A DNA stretch of 64,000 bases. Source: Nocardiopsis ganjiahuensis DSM 45031. Lineage in GTDB: Bacteria; Actinomycetota; Actinomycetes; Streptosporangiales; Streptosporangiaceae. The stretch is from assembly GCF_000341085.1 (NCBI RefSeq), contig NZ_ANBA01000002.1, forward strand, positions 1 through 64,000. Reading direction: 5' to 3'. The notes beneath the pieces were generated by a model that saw nothing but the letters and a program-made list of their open reading frames with translations, ran no database searches and had not been told where the DNA came from. The position numbers and the translations under genes were made by a program. Of the stretch, positions 1 to 8,017 are shown piece by piece. Numbering within the stretch: position 1 is the first letter of the stretch; every line of letters begins with the position of its first letter.

Positions 1-766
1 CGTTCCCGTCACCGTTGCCATCTCCGTTCCCGTCGTCGGCACAGTCGGCCCTCTGGATCACGTTGTTGTCCAGCGTGACTTCCCCGTTACGAGCCAGCAG
101 ACGACCGTCGACAGTGGCACCCGAGTTCGCGCTGATCGAGGTCAGAGCAAGGACATTGCCCACGAAAGTGGAGTTCGTTCCCAGCGTCGCCGAACTCCCG
201 ACCTGCCAGAAGACGTTGCATGCCTGAGCACCGTTGATCAGGTCCACCTCACTGGCCGACCCGGTGATGAGGGTGGAGCCGATCTGGAAGATGAAAGCCG
301 CGTCAGGATCCCCCTCGGCATCCAGCGTCACTGTGCCAGTCAGGCCGAGCGACGAACTGGCGTTGTAGACGCCGGGAGTGAATGTCTGCCCCACGAGGTC
401 ACCGGAGACGCTGGCGGTCGCAGGACGGCCAGCGGCATCGTTGTAGGCGGTGGTCAGGTCGGACTGAGCTTGGAGCGCGACGGCATCCGCGATGTGCACC
501 GATCCGTTGACGGCCCCCGGAGGGAATCCAGTCACCGCGGTACCCGGGTGCAGACCCAGGTCCCCGGTGACAACCGTGGGGCCAGTGTTGGTCACTGTTT
601 GGCCGGCCAGGACAGCGAAGCTGTCTGCGGTGCCGAGTTCGACCGGCTCCGGCTGCGCTTGCGCACCGGTCGGCGTGAGACCCAGCACGGCGAGGACCAG
701 CAGGAGGGCAAATCCAGCCGCCGCCAGAGGCGAAAACCGGTAAGCCCGGACAGAGATATCTTGCAT
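1..766 (-). CDS. Ice-binding (DUF3494) family secreted protein, 3' end cut by window
   Basis: Read on the minus strand from ATG at 766; 255 codons are visible and the gene runs off the window at base 1. Residues about 8-35 are a hydrophobic signal segment ending near a GAQAQ sequence, so the protein should be exported. The body matches the DUF3494 fold: an early ADSFAVLAG motif, a GVYNASSSLGL turn, then FIFQIGSTL, NVFWQVGSSATLG and SFVGNVLA blocks typical of the ice-binding beta-solenoid. The visible C-terminus turns into a DGNGDGN repeat, which looks like a linker to a wall anchor or membrane tail outside the window. Members of the family either bind ice or act as adhesin-like surface proteins; which applies here cannot be told. 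Family call is firm, function is not. Confidence 0.85.
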   Translation of the reverse strand, partial: MQDISVRAYRFSPLAAAGFALLLVLAVLGLTPTGAQAQPEPVELGTADSFAVLAGQTVTNTGPTVVTGDLGLHPGTAVTGFPPGAVNGSVHIADAVALQAQSDLTTAYNDAAGRPATASVSGDLVGQTFTPGVYNASSSLGLTGTVTLDAEGDPDAAFIFQIGSTLITGSASEVDLINGAQACNVFWQVGSSATLGTNSTFVGNVLALTSISANSGATVDGRLLARNGEVTLDNNVIQRADCADDGNGDGNGDGN

Positions 767-1130
767 GTAAGACACCGAATCCTTGGATTGGAATTTAGGC
801 CGAAGATGAAACACACATGGCGACTCTCTTCCTAGCCATGCATCTTCAATATTCAAATGTCACCCGAACAGATCCCAGGCACGAGAGGAAGCCTGGGGCC
901 CGCCCACAGGGACTGTACACAGATACTCCCGAATCCCAGCACCGAACCGCCGCACAAAGAAAAAGGCGGCGTCCACCTGAGGCCGACTTACCAATAGTTC
1001 TCGATGTGTGCATACGGAGTGATTTGAAGCTTCCCATTCCGAAACTGTGGGTTATATCTTTTTAATTGACGGATGAAAAGTATGAGAGGTACAAAAAATC
1101 AGGGCGGCACCGCTTGAAGGGGAAATCTCC
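767..1130. other. Gene-free stretch upstream of the DUF3494 gene
   Basis: No convincing coding region on either strand; the short open frames here lack ribosome sites and normal codon use. The last part is AT-richer than its surroundings, as expected for a decayed or foreign intergenic sequence. The promoter of the DUF3494 gene should lie just above base 766, but no clear -35/-10 pair is visible. Confidence 0.4.
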
Positions 1131-1146
1131 CCGGGAATTGAACCGG
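1131..1146 (-). other. tRNA T-arm-like sequence, possible att-site scar
   Basis: On the minus strand this reads GGTTCAATTCCCGG, which resembles a tRNA T-loop (TTCAA). The flanking stem does not pair well and no full cloverleaf can be drawn. It sits just beyond the 3' end of the integrase remnant, where tyrosine integrases that use tRNA 3' ends keep their attachment site. I read it as a possible leftover attachment core; weak. Confidence 0.22.
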
Positions 1147-1151
1147 TCAGG

Positions 1152-1212
1152 GGACCTTTGATCCAATGGTCCACAGACGCCGGACACGAGAAAACCCCAG
1201 GCCAGAACGGGT
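1152..1212 (+). repeat. Diverged direct repeat, copy 1
   Basis: Begins with GGACCTTTGATCC, then AATGGTCCAC, and continues with an AAAACCCCAGGCCAG block. The start contains an inverted GGACC/GGTCC pair. A second copy in the same orientation lies at 8748-8806; the first 23 bases differ at one position and the rest is looser. Copy 1 directly follows the 3' end of the integrase remnant. Confidence 0.55.
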
Positions 1213-1234
1213 GAACCAGTCTGTTTGCCTGGGG
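1195..1234. terminator. Hairpin downstream of integrase remnant
   Basis: CCCCAGGC (1195-1202) pairs with GCCTGGGG (1227-1234), with an inner CAGA/TCTG pair. It lies between the integrase remnant, read leftwards, and the repeat, so it fits a terminator. Confidence 0.5.
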
Positions 1235-1277
1235 CCTGTGCCCTTCCTGCGGCTCCTGGTGTGCTCTCCTGAACCGG

Positions 1278-1712
1278 CTACCGCACCGGCACCAAACCAC
1301 CCACCTCAGCCGGTACCGATGCTCCGCGTAGCAGGGCGGCGGTGGCCTCGGCAGCCGCTTTGACCACGTCCGGGAACACGCTCTGGTAGGTGACCTGGGT
1401 GAAGTGCGTGGTGGAGTGACCCAGCTCGGCCGAGACCACCTTCACGTCCGTTCCCGCGGCCGACGCCATCGAGGCCGCCCCGTGACGCAGCCCGTGCAAC
1501 GTGATCGGCGAGAGCCCGGCCGCTCGGGCGATGCGGGAGAACCAGTCGCTGACATGTGAGGGCAACCACCCCTGCCGGTTCTAGCGGGTGAACACCGACC
1601 CCGAATCCGACCACTCCGGGCCCGCGGCATCGGTGAAGAACCCCTGCTCGGGCAGGTAGAGGCCGCTCCCCTGCTCGTTATCGGTGTTGTGGTCCGGGTT
1701 GGTCCGTCTCAT
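1278..1712 (-). pseudogene. Tyrosine recombinase (phage-type integrase) remnant
   Basis: Only the C-terminal half of the catalytic domain survives. Visible are the H-x-x-R box (HGLRHG), the LGHS box and the nucleophile region TYQSVFP, but the first catalytic arginine and the core-binding domain are absent. The frame is interrupted by TAG at 1581-1583, just after VFTR in a sequence that otherwise continues as integrase (NRQGWLPSHVSDWF). Upstream of the stop an ATG at 1712 overlaps the TGA of the methylase remnant (ATGA), so the fragment may once have been translated after that gene. The downstream part, 1278-1565, is open but has no plausible start. This is a dead integrase and marks the region as former mobile DNA. 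Confidence 0.75.
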
Positions 1713-2190
1713 ACCGCCTGCCCTTCGCCACTGGTGTGCTGCTGGTAGTAGGGGTCAGGGTCGGTGAAGACCAGCACGTCCTCGTGCTGGATCAGGTGCA
1801 CCGGGCAGCCCTCTTTGCCCAACCGGCGGGTCTCGATCAACTGGAAGAACGAGGACCGGGACACCAACGACACCCGGTCTACCAACGAGGTCGGCGTCAA
1901 AGCCGCGGCGGTCTCGGCGCCCTCGCCGGTGTGGACCTGCCCCTGCCCGGTGGCGCCCTGGACCTGCGCGGTCTCCAGGTTGAGCCGGGCGATGGAGGCC
2001 CACTTGGGCTCCAACTCGATCCCCACCCCACTCCGGCCCAGGTGTGCGGCCTCGACCAGGGTGGTACCGATCCCGCACATCGGGTCCAACACCACCTCCC
2101 CAGGCCGGGTGTAGGCGGCGATGGCGTGGCGGGCGATCTCCGGCAGCATCTTGGCTGGGTGCTCCACCGACAACCGCGAGTACCGGTCGA
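1709..2190 (-). pseudogene. DNA methylase remnant with internal deletion
   Basis: The recognisable part begins near HPAKMLPEIARHAI and includes the SAM-binding motif LDPMCGIGTTLVEA followed by GVGIELEPKWASIARLN, as in N4/N6-type DNA methylases. It then jumps to a C-terminal block (SRSSFFQLIETRR ... CPVHLIQHEDVLVF) that in relatives follows the substrate-binding and NPPY-like catalytic part. That middle part is missing, so the protein should be inactive. Sequence further upstream on the minus strand (to about 2578) stays open but does not look like methylase. The stop codon overlaps the start of the integrase-remnant frame. Confidence 0.6.
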
Positions 2191-2215
2191 GGCGTTCGAC
2201 GCCGCGAACTTCGTC

Positions 2216-2410
2216 ATGCCCAGCGCGGGACTCCTCCTCATCGGCCTCCTCCTCGTGGCCAATGGCGGGCTCTTCCTCGTCGCCGGACGCCTGCTCTCGC
2301 AGCCGACGCTCCCGCAGTCGATGAGGCCCGCCCGATCGGTGCCCCAAGAGGACGACCTGGACGACCTCCTCGACGACATCGAGGTCGGATCGGCCGCATA
2401 CCCACTGTGA
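2216..2410 (+). CDS. Small putative membrane protein
   Basis: A 64-residue frame from ATG at 2216. Residues 4-27 form one strongly hydrophobic helix rich in Leu, Ile and Val, followed by a polar, acidic tail with two DDLDDLL-like stretches. Codon third positions are high in G/C, as in real genes here. No ribosome site is obvious and the frame stays open upstream into the methylase remnant, so it could be the C-terminal end of a broken larger gene. Not recognised as a known family. Confidence 0.35.
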   Translation: MPSAGLLLIGLLLVANGGLFLVAGRLLSQPTLPQSMRPARSVPQEDDLDDLLDDIEVGSAAYPL

Positions 2411-2975
2411 GTGTGGACATCGGCTGGTCTGGAGCCAGCCGGCAGGGTGGGTGTCGACCGCTGCACTGGCCCGGACCTGGCTCCCGTGGCCGGTGCCTGC
2501 CTCCTCGGCAGGAGCGGGTGTCCTGGAAGTGTTCTGTCCGTCCGGGCCACAAGGCGGTCGACACCGGCCCGGTCCCACTCCGAGTGCTTGACAGAAGTCC
2601 GCCCGACCCGGTTGCTACCGGTCGTGGCTCATCACAGTGCTACTCCAAGTGCGCTGTGGCTGGCACAGCCGGCCTCAACCTGCGGGACAAAACGGCTGAC
2701 ACAGTGGATCAACCACCTGTCGTCGGATCAAGTCCGCTGATGCTGGACAGGGGGAGGGACAGCGTCGGTCTGGTAATTCACCCTCATTCCAGCGGTCGGG
2801 GGCGGGCCGGCCCCGCACAGCCAGGTCCGCCCCCGAACGCCCCGCCCTCGAGCACGCACGGCAAGAACAAAGAGAACCCCTGGCCAGAAAAAACAGAGAA
2901 ACATTATATTCGAAAAAACCTGAACCGCGCATATCGCCTTCATGATGAACAAAGACCACTGAAGGGACACGGAAC
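2411..2975. other. Gene-free stretch
   Basis: I see no supportable gene. GC falls towards 2870-2970. A block near 2860-2885 (GAACCCCTGGCCAG) faintly resembles the second half of the 1152/8748 repeat but is too short to call. Confidence 0.3.
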
Positions 2976-3326
2976 ATGGCACACACACTCGAAAAGCCTA
3001 CTGCCCTTGAGGCCCACCCGCCTCACCCAAACTCGCCCGCTCCGCACCAGGCTCCCTCTCCAGGCTTCGACCTCTTCTTCAGCAGGATTCGCCCCGACCT
3101 CAAGAAGGGGTGGACACCGTGGGCCGAGCAACATGAGGCGGCCTCCTGCTTCACCACGGGACGCCTGACCCGGTTTACTCACATTCCTTCTACCCCCTTT
3201 TCTTTGCATTGTCCGGTTTCTTCACATGCCGCTTTTTTCCGAAGACCCCCAAAGCAGACCAGATCGCCTCATCGCATTGACAAAACCCGTGATTACCCAA
3301 GATGCTTGACATGCAAGGACCCCTGA
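2976..3326 (+). CDS. Doubtful ORF, possible decayed terpene-cyclase N-terminus
   Basis: ATG at 2976 follows AAGGGACACGGAAC, a fair ribosome site. Only residues 28-55 look protein-like: PSPGFDLFFSRIRPDLKKGW then WAEQHEAA. This loosely follows the pattern at the N-terminus of class I bacterial terpene cyclases (aromatic-Leu-Pro/Phe, Arg-x-x-Pro-Asp, then a tryptophan helix). After about residue 60 the composition decays and no metal-binding motif follows. It lies just upstream of a prenyl-synthase operon, so a remnant cyclase is conceivable, but this may be non-coding. Confidence 0.22.
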   Translation: MAHTLEKPTALEAHPPHPNSPAPHQAPSPGFDLFFSRIRPDLKKGWTPWAEQHEAASCFTTGRLTRFTHIPSTPFSLHCPVSSHAAFFRRPPKQTRSPHRIDKTRDYPRCLTCKDP

Positions 3327-3335
3327 ACGCATATG
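3306..3335 (+). promoter_or_regulatory. Promoter of the prenyl-synthase operon
   Basis: TTGACA at 3306-3311, an 18-base spacer, then CATATG at 3330-3335. Just downstream CCGGA (3342) and TCCGG (3358) form a short dyad that could bind a regulator. The first gene starts about 85 bases after the -10 box. Confidence 0.45.
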
Positions 3336-3420
3336 CGATTGTCCGGACCAAGATTGCTCCGGATCTTTTGTCCGATTTCTGCTGCGGTTCTTTTCATGTC
3401 AGCTGAAGATAGGGGACGCT

Positions 3421-3702
3421 GTGGCGCATGCCGGTGACGATGCGAGGGCCGACCACGTGAGTGAGCCGGTGCTGATCGCGGCGGGGGTGGCCGACCTGGC
3501 GTTCAGCGGTATCGGGGCGGCTCTGAGACAAGCGAGGACGCTGATGGTCCGGTCGGACCTGGTGGAGCTGTCCCAGGACGGCCGGGAGGAACTGAGGCAG
3601 CGGGGGCGGCTGGCACTGCAGCGGTACGTCCCCGCACCCGAATCCCATCTGGAACTGCTTGCTCGACGGGCCGTGTCCCGGCCCGGTCAGAGCGATGTCT
3701 GA
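3421..3702 (+). CDS. Small helical protein of unknown function, first gene of prenyl operon
   Basis: 93 residues from GTG at 3421, preceded by AGGGGA. It is soluble and mostly helical by composition: an Ala-rich start, then RQARTLMVRSDLVEL and REELRQRGRLALQRY, both amphipathic. No catalytic motif or cofactor site is visible and I do not recognise the family. Its stop overlaps the next start by 8 bases (ATGTCTGA), so it is probably translated together with the prenyl synthase. That coupling suggests a partner or accessory role in the same pathway; this is inference from position only. Confidence 0.65.
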   Translation: MAHAGDDARADHVSEPVLIAAGVADLAFSGIGAALRQARTLMVRSDLVELSQDGREELRQRGRLALQRYVPAPESHLELLARRAVSRPGQSDV

Positions 3703-4747
3703 GGTCGAGGAGCAGCTCCTGCTCCGCACCCGGGTGGACTCCGCGTTGCACGAGTTCGCACGGCAGGAGACGGAGCGGCTCCTCGCCATCGACGCCGACC
3801 TGTTGCCGGTGACAGAGCAGCTGGCTGTGGCGGTCGCCGACGGCAAGCGTCTGCGCGCCGCGTTCTGCTACTGGGGCTGGCGCGCGGCGGGCCAGCCGGA
3901 CAGCGATGCTCTGGTCAGGGCGGCCACAGCGATGGAACTGGTGCACGCCGCTGCCGTCATCCACGACGACCTCATCGACGAGAGCCCGATGCGACGTGGC
4001 GTGCCGAGCGCCCACGTGGCGCTGCGCACCGCGTTCACCGGTCGGGCGCGGCCCCACGCCGGAGGGCGCGCCCTGGCCCTGCTGACCGGGGACCTGCTGA
4101 TGTCGTGGGCGGCCCAGCTGTTCCTCGACTGCGGCCTGCCCGCGGCCTACCTCTCCCGCGCCCGCGAGCTGTGGTCGGACATGACCAGGGAACTGATCGC
4201 CGGAGAGTGCCTGGAGGTCCTCAGCACCGGTTCTCGACCCGACACGGGCAGATCGCTCCAGGTGATCCGTTACAAGACCGCCAAGTACACGGTCGAGCAC
4301 CCCCTGCGCATCGGCGGCGCGATGGCCGGAGCACCGGGCACGCTGATGGAGGCCTTCACCGCCTACGGGCTCCCCCTCGGCGAGGCGTTCCAACTGCGCG
4401 ACGACCTGCTGGGCCTCTTCGGAGATCCTGAACGCACAGGCAAGTCGAACCTGGACGACGTACGAGGCAACCGGCCGACCGTCCTGTTCGCCGAGACCTG
4501 GTCAGCCGCCACCGCGACCGAACGCCGGGAGCTGCGCGGTCTGCTCGGCCGACGAGGCCTCGATGGCGAGGGCCTTTCGAGAGTGCAGGCGATCACGCGA
4601 CGCACCGGTGCCCTCGACCGTGTCGAGGAGATGATCGCCCGGCGTGTCCAGGCAGCGACCGCTGTTCTCGCCCGCGCGGACCTGCCGGCCGAAGCAGCCA
4701 CGGCCCTCTCCCGCATGGTGGCCTCGGCCGCGTCCCGCCGTTGCTGA
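3695..4747 (+). CDS. Polyprenyl synthetase (isoprenyl diphosphate synthase)
   Basis: 350 residues from ATG at 3695. The enzyme family condenses allylic diphosphates with isopentenyl diphosphate. Motifs are in the expected order: a GKRLRAAFCYWGWRA region, the first Asp-rich motif HDDLIDESPMRRG near residue 88, a GDLL helix, the RYKTAKYTVEHPL lysine/threonine region, and the second Asp-rich motif LRDDLLGLFGDPERTGK near residue 235. Both metal-binding sites therefore look intact. Product length cannot be read from sequence. It overlaps the small protein upstream and is followed 18 bases later by the MpaB-type oxygenase, so the three form one transcription unit. An in-frame earlier start at 3659 lacks a ribosome site. 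Confidence 0.93.
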   Translation: MSEVEEQLLLRTRVDSALHEFARQETERLLAIDADLLPVTEQLAVAVADGKRLRAAFCYWGWRAAGQPDSDALVRAATAMELVHAAAVIHDDLIDESPMRRGVPSAHVALRTAFTGRARPHAGGRALALLTGDLLMSWAAQLFLDCGLPAAYLSRARELWSDMTRELIAGECLEVLSTGSRPDTGRSLQVIRYKTAKYTVEHPLRIGGAMAGAPGTLMEAFTAYGLPLGEAFQLRDDLLGLFGDPERTGKSNLDDVRGNRPTVLFAETWSAATATERRELRGLLGRRGLDGEGLSRVQAITRRTGALDRVEEMIARRVQAATAVLARADLPAEAATALSRMVASAASRRC

Positions 4748-4765
4748 CCCGCCGAAAGGAATCCC

Positions 4766-5929
4766 ATGTCCTACACACCAGAGTCCATGGACGCACTGCG
4801 GCCCCTGGGAGACGAACTCGCCGACGCGACGGTGGAGACACTGTTCGAACGCGGGGAGGTCGGCAAGTTCAACACCCTCATGCGCTACTTCTCCACCACC
4901 GGCCAGGACCTGCCCGACGGACTGCCGGACGTCGCCCGTGAGTACCTGCACGCCACCTCCACACCACCGGCCTGGGTCGACTGGGGTGAGATGGAGAAGG
5001 CACGGCTGTTCTTCATCGACAACAACGTGCACATCTCGACCGCCCTGGCCTTCTCCGCCATGCCCGCCTGCTACGTCATTCCACACGTGGCCAAGCTGCT
5101 CAGCGCCACCCACGCCCTGGAGTACCCCTCGCGGCGCATGGCCGAGACCGGACAGTTCACCGTCTACCTGATGCAGCCCGACGCCTTCGAAGCGGGGAGC
5201 CGGTTCGTCCCGGCGGTCCAGAAGGTGCGTCTGCTGCATGCCTCCATCCGCCACCACATGCTTCGTGAAGGCCGTTGGGACGTGGCCGCACTAGGCACGC
5301 CGATCTGTCAGGAGGACATGATCGGTGGCCAGATGATGTTTTCCCTCCAGGTCCTGGACGCACTGCACCGCCTGGGCATCCACATGTCGGCCGACGGCGC
5401 GGAGTCCTACTTCTACGTCTGGCGCGTCGTCGGCGAGATGCTCGGTATCAGTCCCGAGCATGCTCCGGCTGACCTGGACGACGCCCGGAAGTTCTCCGAC
5501 CTGTACATGACCAGGTACATGGGCCCTTCCGAGGAAGGGGCGCGGCTGACCCGCCAGCTCATCGAACTCTACGAGGAAGTCGTCCCGGGAACCTTCCTCG
5601 ATCCGGTGGTCGCCGCTCTCATCCGCTATCTCATCGGCGACACCTGCGCCGACTGGCTCGAGGTTCCGCGCACCGGCTGGGACACGGCCGTCAAGCTCTC
5701 TCCCGCCCTGCTCGGCGTCCTCGAACGCATCGAGGAGCGCTCTCCGCTGGGAGAGTGGGCCCTGGACCGACTCGGCCACCTCACCACGCACCTGGAACTC
5801 AGCTCCCTCACCCGTGGCCGGGTCATGCAGTACTCCATCCCCGATCAGCTCAAGGACGAGTACGGCGTCACCTCTACTGCCAACCGCACCGGCCGCTGGA
5901 CTCCACCGCCCCTGACACTCCACCCCTGA
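4766..5929 (+). CDS. MpaB/Lcp-type oxygenase (DUF2236 family)
   Basis: 387 residues from ATG at 4766, with GAAAGGAA just upstream. The sequence matches the DUF2236 family, which includes fungal MpaB (oxidative cleavage of a farnesyl side chain) and latex-clearing protein Lcp (cleavage of polyisoprene, haem b). Typical features are an N-terminal VGKFNTLMRYF segment, the ARLFFIDNNVHISTALAF helix with a histidine, the VRLLHASIRHHML helix supplying candidate haem-ligand histidines, and a C-terminal Arg-rich helix. There is no signal peptide, unlike classic secreted Lcp. Sitting directly after a prenyl synthase, it probably oxidises a prenyl chain or prenylated product inside the cell. Family is firm; substrate is inference. 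Confidence 0.85.
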   Translation: MSYTPESMDALRPLGDELADATVETLFERGEVGKFNTLMRYFSTTGQDLPDGLPDVAREYLHATSTPPAWVDWGEMEKARLFFIDNNVHISTALAFSAMPACYVIPHVAKLLSATHALEYPSRRMAETGQFTVYLMQPDAFEAGSRFVPAVQKVRLLHASIRHHMLREGRWDVAALGTPICQEDMIGGQMMFSLQVLDALHRLGIHMSADGAESYFYVWRVVGEMLGISPEHAPADLDDARKFSDLYMTRYMGPSEEGARLTRQLIELYEEVVPGTFLDPVVAALIRYLIGDTCADWLEVPRTGWDTAVKLSPALLGVLERIEERSPLGEWALDRLGHLTTHLELSSLTRGRVMQYSIPDQLKDEYGVTSTANRTGRWTPPPLTLHP

Positions 5930-6082
5930 GCCACGGCCGCTGGCGGGACCGGGACCCGAACAGCGACCGCCCCATCATGTGCTGCACGGGATGAGAAAGA
6001 GGAACGGATCGTCCCGGGGTCGGCCGATGCTGCCATGAGCGGTATACGGGGATTCCTCGCCGCTCTCGACACATGGCGCGCC

Positions 6083-6119
6083 GAGGGGCCTCGCCCGGTT
6101 TCTCTGGGCGAAGCCCCTC
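6083..6119. terminator. Bidirectional hairpin terminator
   Basis: GAGGGGC-c-TCGCCC (6083-6096) pairs with GGGCGA-a-GCCCCTC (6106-6119): 13 pairs and one mismatch around a short loop. It lies between the oxygenase gene and the convergent pentapeptide-protein gene. Confidence 0.7.
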
Positions 6120-6142
6120 GTTTCTGGCTGGTGCCGCCGCGC

Positions 6143-6478
6143 CTACAGCGGGCTCTCCGCGATCGTGAAGTCCACATCGCGGATCATGACCTCGCTCAAC
6201 TGCCGGAGCTGGATCTCGGTCACCTTCGCGCCGTGGAGCGAGGCCGGCCCGGTCAGGTTGGACAGGTCGCTGCCGCGCAGGTCGGTGCCGGACATCTTGG
6301 TGTTCTTGGTGTCCGCACCTCGCAGGTTCTCCTCACCTCGTATCAAGCGCAGTCCAGTGCACTCCGGATCGGTGTGGTCCCTGCGACCTGAAGCGAGGTT
6401 CTTCCACTCCGCAGGCGAGGCCTGGTGAGCGTCTGGATCGGCAACGGCGAGGACAGCCCGGTGGCGGCACCTCCTCAA
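6143..6478 (-). CDS. Pentapeptide-repeat protein, short or degenerate
   Basis: The C-terminal 65 residues contain pentapeptide units with Leu/Phe at the centre of each turn (ENLRGADTKNTKMSGTDLRG, then SDLSNL, ASLHG), making a short right-handed beta-helix. The open frame begins with a TTG at 6478 and has an ordinary N-terminal 45 residues (SPAEWKNLASG), a little like a DUF397 tail. Known pentapeptide proteins are far longer and rarely end so early, so this may be a fragment. No partner gene is next to it. Confidence 0.45.
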   Translation of the reverse strand: MRRCRHRAVLAVADPDAHQASPAEWKNLASGRRDHTDPECTGLRLIRGEENLRGADTKNTKMSGTDLRGSDLSNLTGPASLHGAKVTEIQLRQLSEVMIRDVDFTIAESPL

Positions 6479-6552
6479 GCCACTTCACGGCCCACCGCAG
6501 GCCAGGCTGTCACCCAGCAGAGCTACCCTGCCCCCGACACAGCACCGCCCCC

Positions 6553-7422
6553 ATGATCAAGGCTCCCTCCATGCCCAGACCCACCACCCCGACCGGACGC
6601 GACCGACTCCTCACCGCGTTCCCCGAACTCCACGAGTACGGCACGCCCGCACTCCTGCTCCACCCCCACCTGGGAAACCCCGGACCTCAGGACAGCTCCG
6701 TCGGCGGTCCCTTGCTGTGGCCCGCCGACGAACCCTGGCCCACCTGCGACTTCCTCCATTACGACTTCGACGCCCCACAGGGAGCCGAGGAAATCCACTT
6801 CGACGCTCCCGTCGCCCTGCAGCCGGTGCTCCAACTGTTCGCCCGTGACCTGCCCGACGAACACGCCCTGCACGGCGGAGCCGAACTACTCCAGGTCCTG
6901 TGGTGCCCTAACAGCCATCCGCAACCGCCCGACGCCTTCGGGCACGGCTACACCCCCTGGCTCACCATCCGCTCGCGACACGACACAACGAACCTGCGAC
7001 CGCTCCGGGAACAACCGCTCGCGCACACCGCCGCCAAGGAGTACACGCTCCCGCCCTGTCTCCTGGCCATCGAGGAGATCACCGACTACCCCTCCGGCGC
7101 CTTCCTGCCCGAAGAACTCGCCGACCGCATCCAGGAGTGGGAAGAAGACGTCCCCCAGACCGGGCACGTAGTCCCCAAGCCCAGCTACTTCTACGACCTC
7201 GCCCACCGCAGAGGCATGAAGCTCGGCGGCTACCACCGCTGGAGCCTCACCGACCCCGCCCCCATCGAGTGCGAATGCGGCACCCCCATGGAACACCTGT
7301 TCCAGATCGACAGCATGGAACCGGGCGGCCTGGAGCGCCTCGTCATCAGCCGCGGCTACTCCCTCGGTCTCCACCACTGTCCCGCCTCCCCGGAACACCC
7401 CCACCACACCGTCATGCAGTAG
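6553..7422 (+). CDS. YwqG/DUF1963-like protein
   Basis: 289 residues from ATG at 6553; a second ATG at 6571 has an AAGG before it and could be the true start. The layout resembles DUF1963 (YwqG) proteins: an N-terminal GGPLLWPADEPWP block, a middle LQPVLQLFARDLP strand, and a C-terminal MKLGGYHRW followed by CECGTPMEHLFQIDS. Paired cysteines (CECG and a later HHC) suggest a small metal site, which is inference. Proteins of this fold often accompany toxin-immunity loci, but no toxin gene is adjacent. A second gene of the same broad family lies at 8018-8731 on the other strand. Confidence 0.7.
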   Translation: MIKAPSMPRPTTPTGRDRLLTAFPELHEYGTPALLLHPHLGNPGPQDSSVGGPLLWPADEPWPTCDFLHYDFDAPQGAEEIHFDAPVALQPVLQLFARDLPDEHALHGGAELLQVLWCPNSHPQPPDAFGHGYTPWLTIRSRHDTTNLRPLREQPLAHTAAKEYTLPPCLLAIEEITDYPSGAFLPEELADRIQEWEEDVPQTGHVVPKPSYFYDLAHRRGMKLGGYHRWSLTDPAPIECECGTPMEHLFQIDSMEPGGLERLVISRGYSLGLHHCPASPEHPHHTVMQ

Positions 7423-7469
7423 CGCCAACACATGCCCACCGGACTGCCTGCTCGGGAGGAGAACGAAGA

Positions 7470-7844
7470 GTGAGGGTCCACGGTTTCATTCGGATCGTTC
7501 TAGCGTCTGTCCTCCTGATCGGCTTGGCGGGCTGCACCCGAGCCGATGATCCTTTCCTGATCACGAATGAACTAGATGTACCAATCCGACATTGGAGGGG
7601 ATTGGACCCCAACGAACCATCAGGTTCCGAATACCCAAGTTACCCAACAGCACCTGGCACTTCCCTTGAAGTTTATCCTTCTTACGATGATCCTGACTTT
7701 CCTTGGGGGATCTGGCCGATCAGTTATTGGTCACCTGCCTCCTGCCGGGACGACCTCTACTTGATTGTCGAAGCCGAAGACGGACGCAAGTTCGTGCACG
7801 AGCCTCCAATCTGCGACGATGACCACTGGGTTATTTCTGACTGA
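7470..7844 (+). CDS. Putative lipoprotein, low GC
   Basis: 124 residues from GTG at 7470 with a strong GGAGGAGA at 7456-7463. Residues 5-21 are a signal sequence ending in a lipobox (LIGLAGC), so the mature protein should be attached to the membrane at Cys-22. The rest is polar with many Tyr, Pro, Asp and Trp residues (WGIWPISYWSP) and two later cysteines. Base composition is clearly lower in GC than its neighbours, with many A/T third positions, suggesting transfer. I recognise no family; it starts 47 bases after the DUF1963-like gene and may be co-transcribed with it. Confidence 0.7.
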   Translation: MRVHGFIRIVLASVLLIGLAGCTRADDPFLITNELDVPIRHWRGLDPNEPSGSEYPSYPTAPGTSLEVYPSYDDPDFPWGIWPISYWSPASCRDDLYLIVEAEDGRKFVHEPPICDDDHWVISD

Positions 7845-8017
7845 GGATCCTTCAGAAGGCAAATCCAGCCCGGAAATTGCCACACGAAAAGGGTCACAAA
7901 CTAGAATGCAAAACGACTGCCCTGAATTCACTTCAAACTCGCATCGATGGAGCACCAAGCAAGGCAAGCAGTCAAGATAGGTACGAAATGAGTACCGGGC
8001 CCTTGATCAGGCGGAGC

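Noticed and set aside
1090..1180. A tRNA gene on the minus strand
   Set aside because: Only a T-loop-like GGTTCAATTCC is present; arms do not pair and no anticodon stem or D-arm can be drawn.
3503..4393. Minus-strand frame opposite the prenyl synthase
   Set aside because: Antisense shadow of a well-conserved enzyme gene; no motif.
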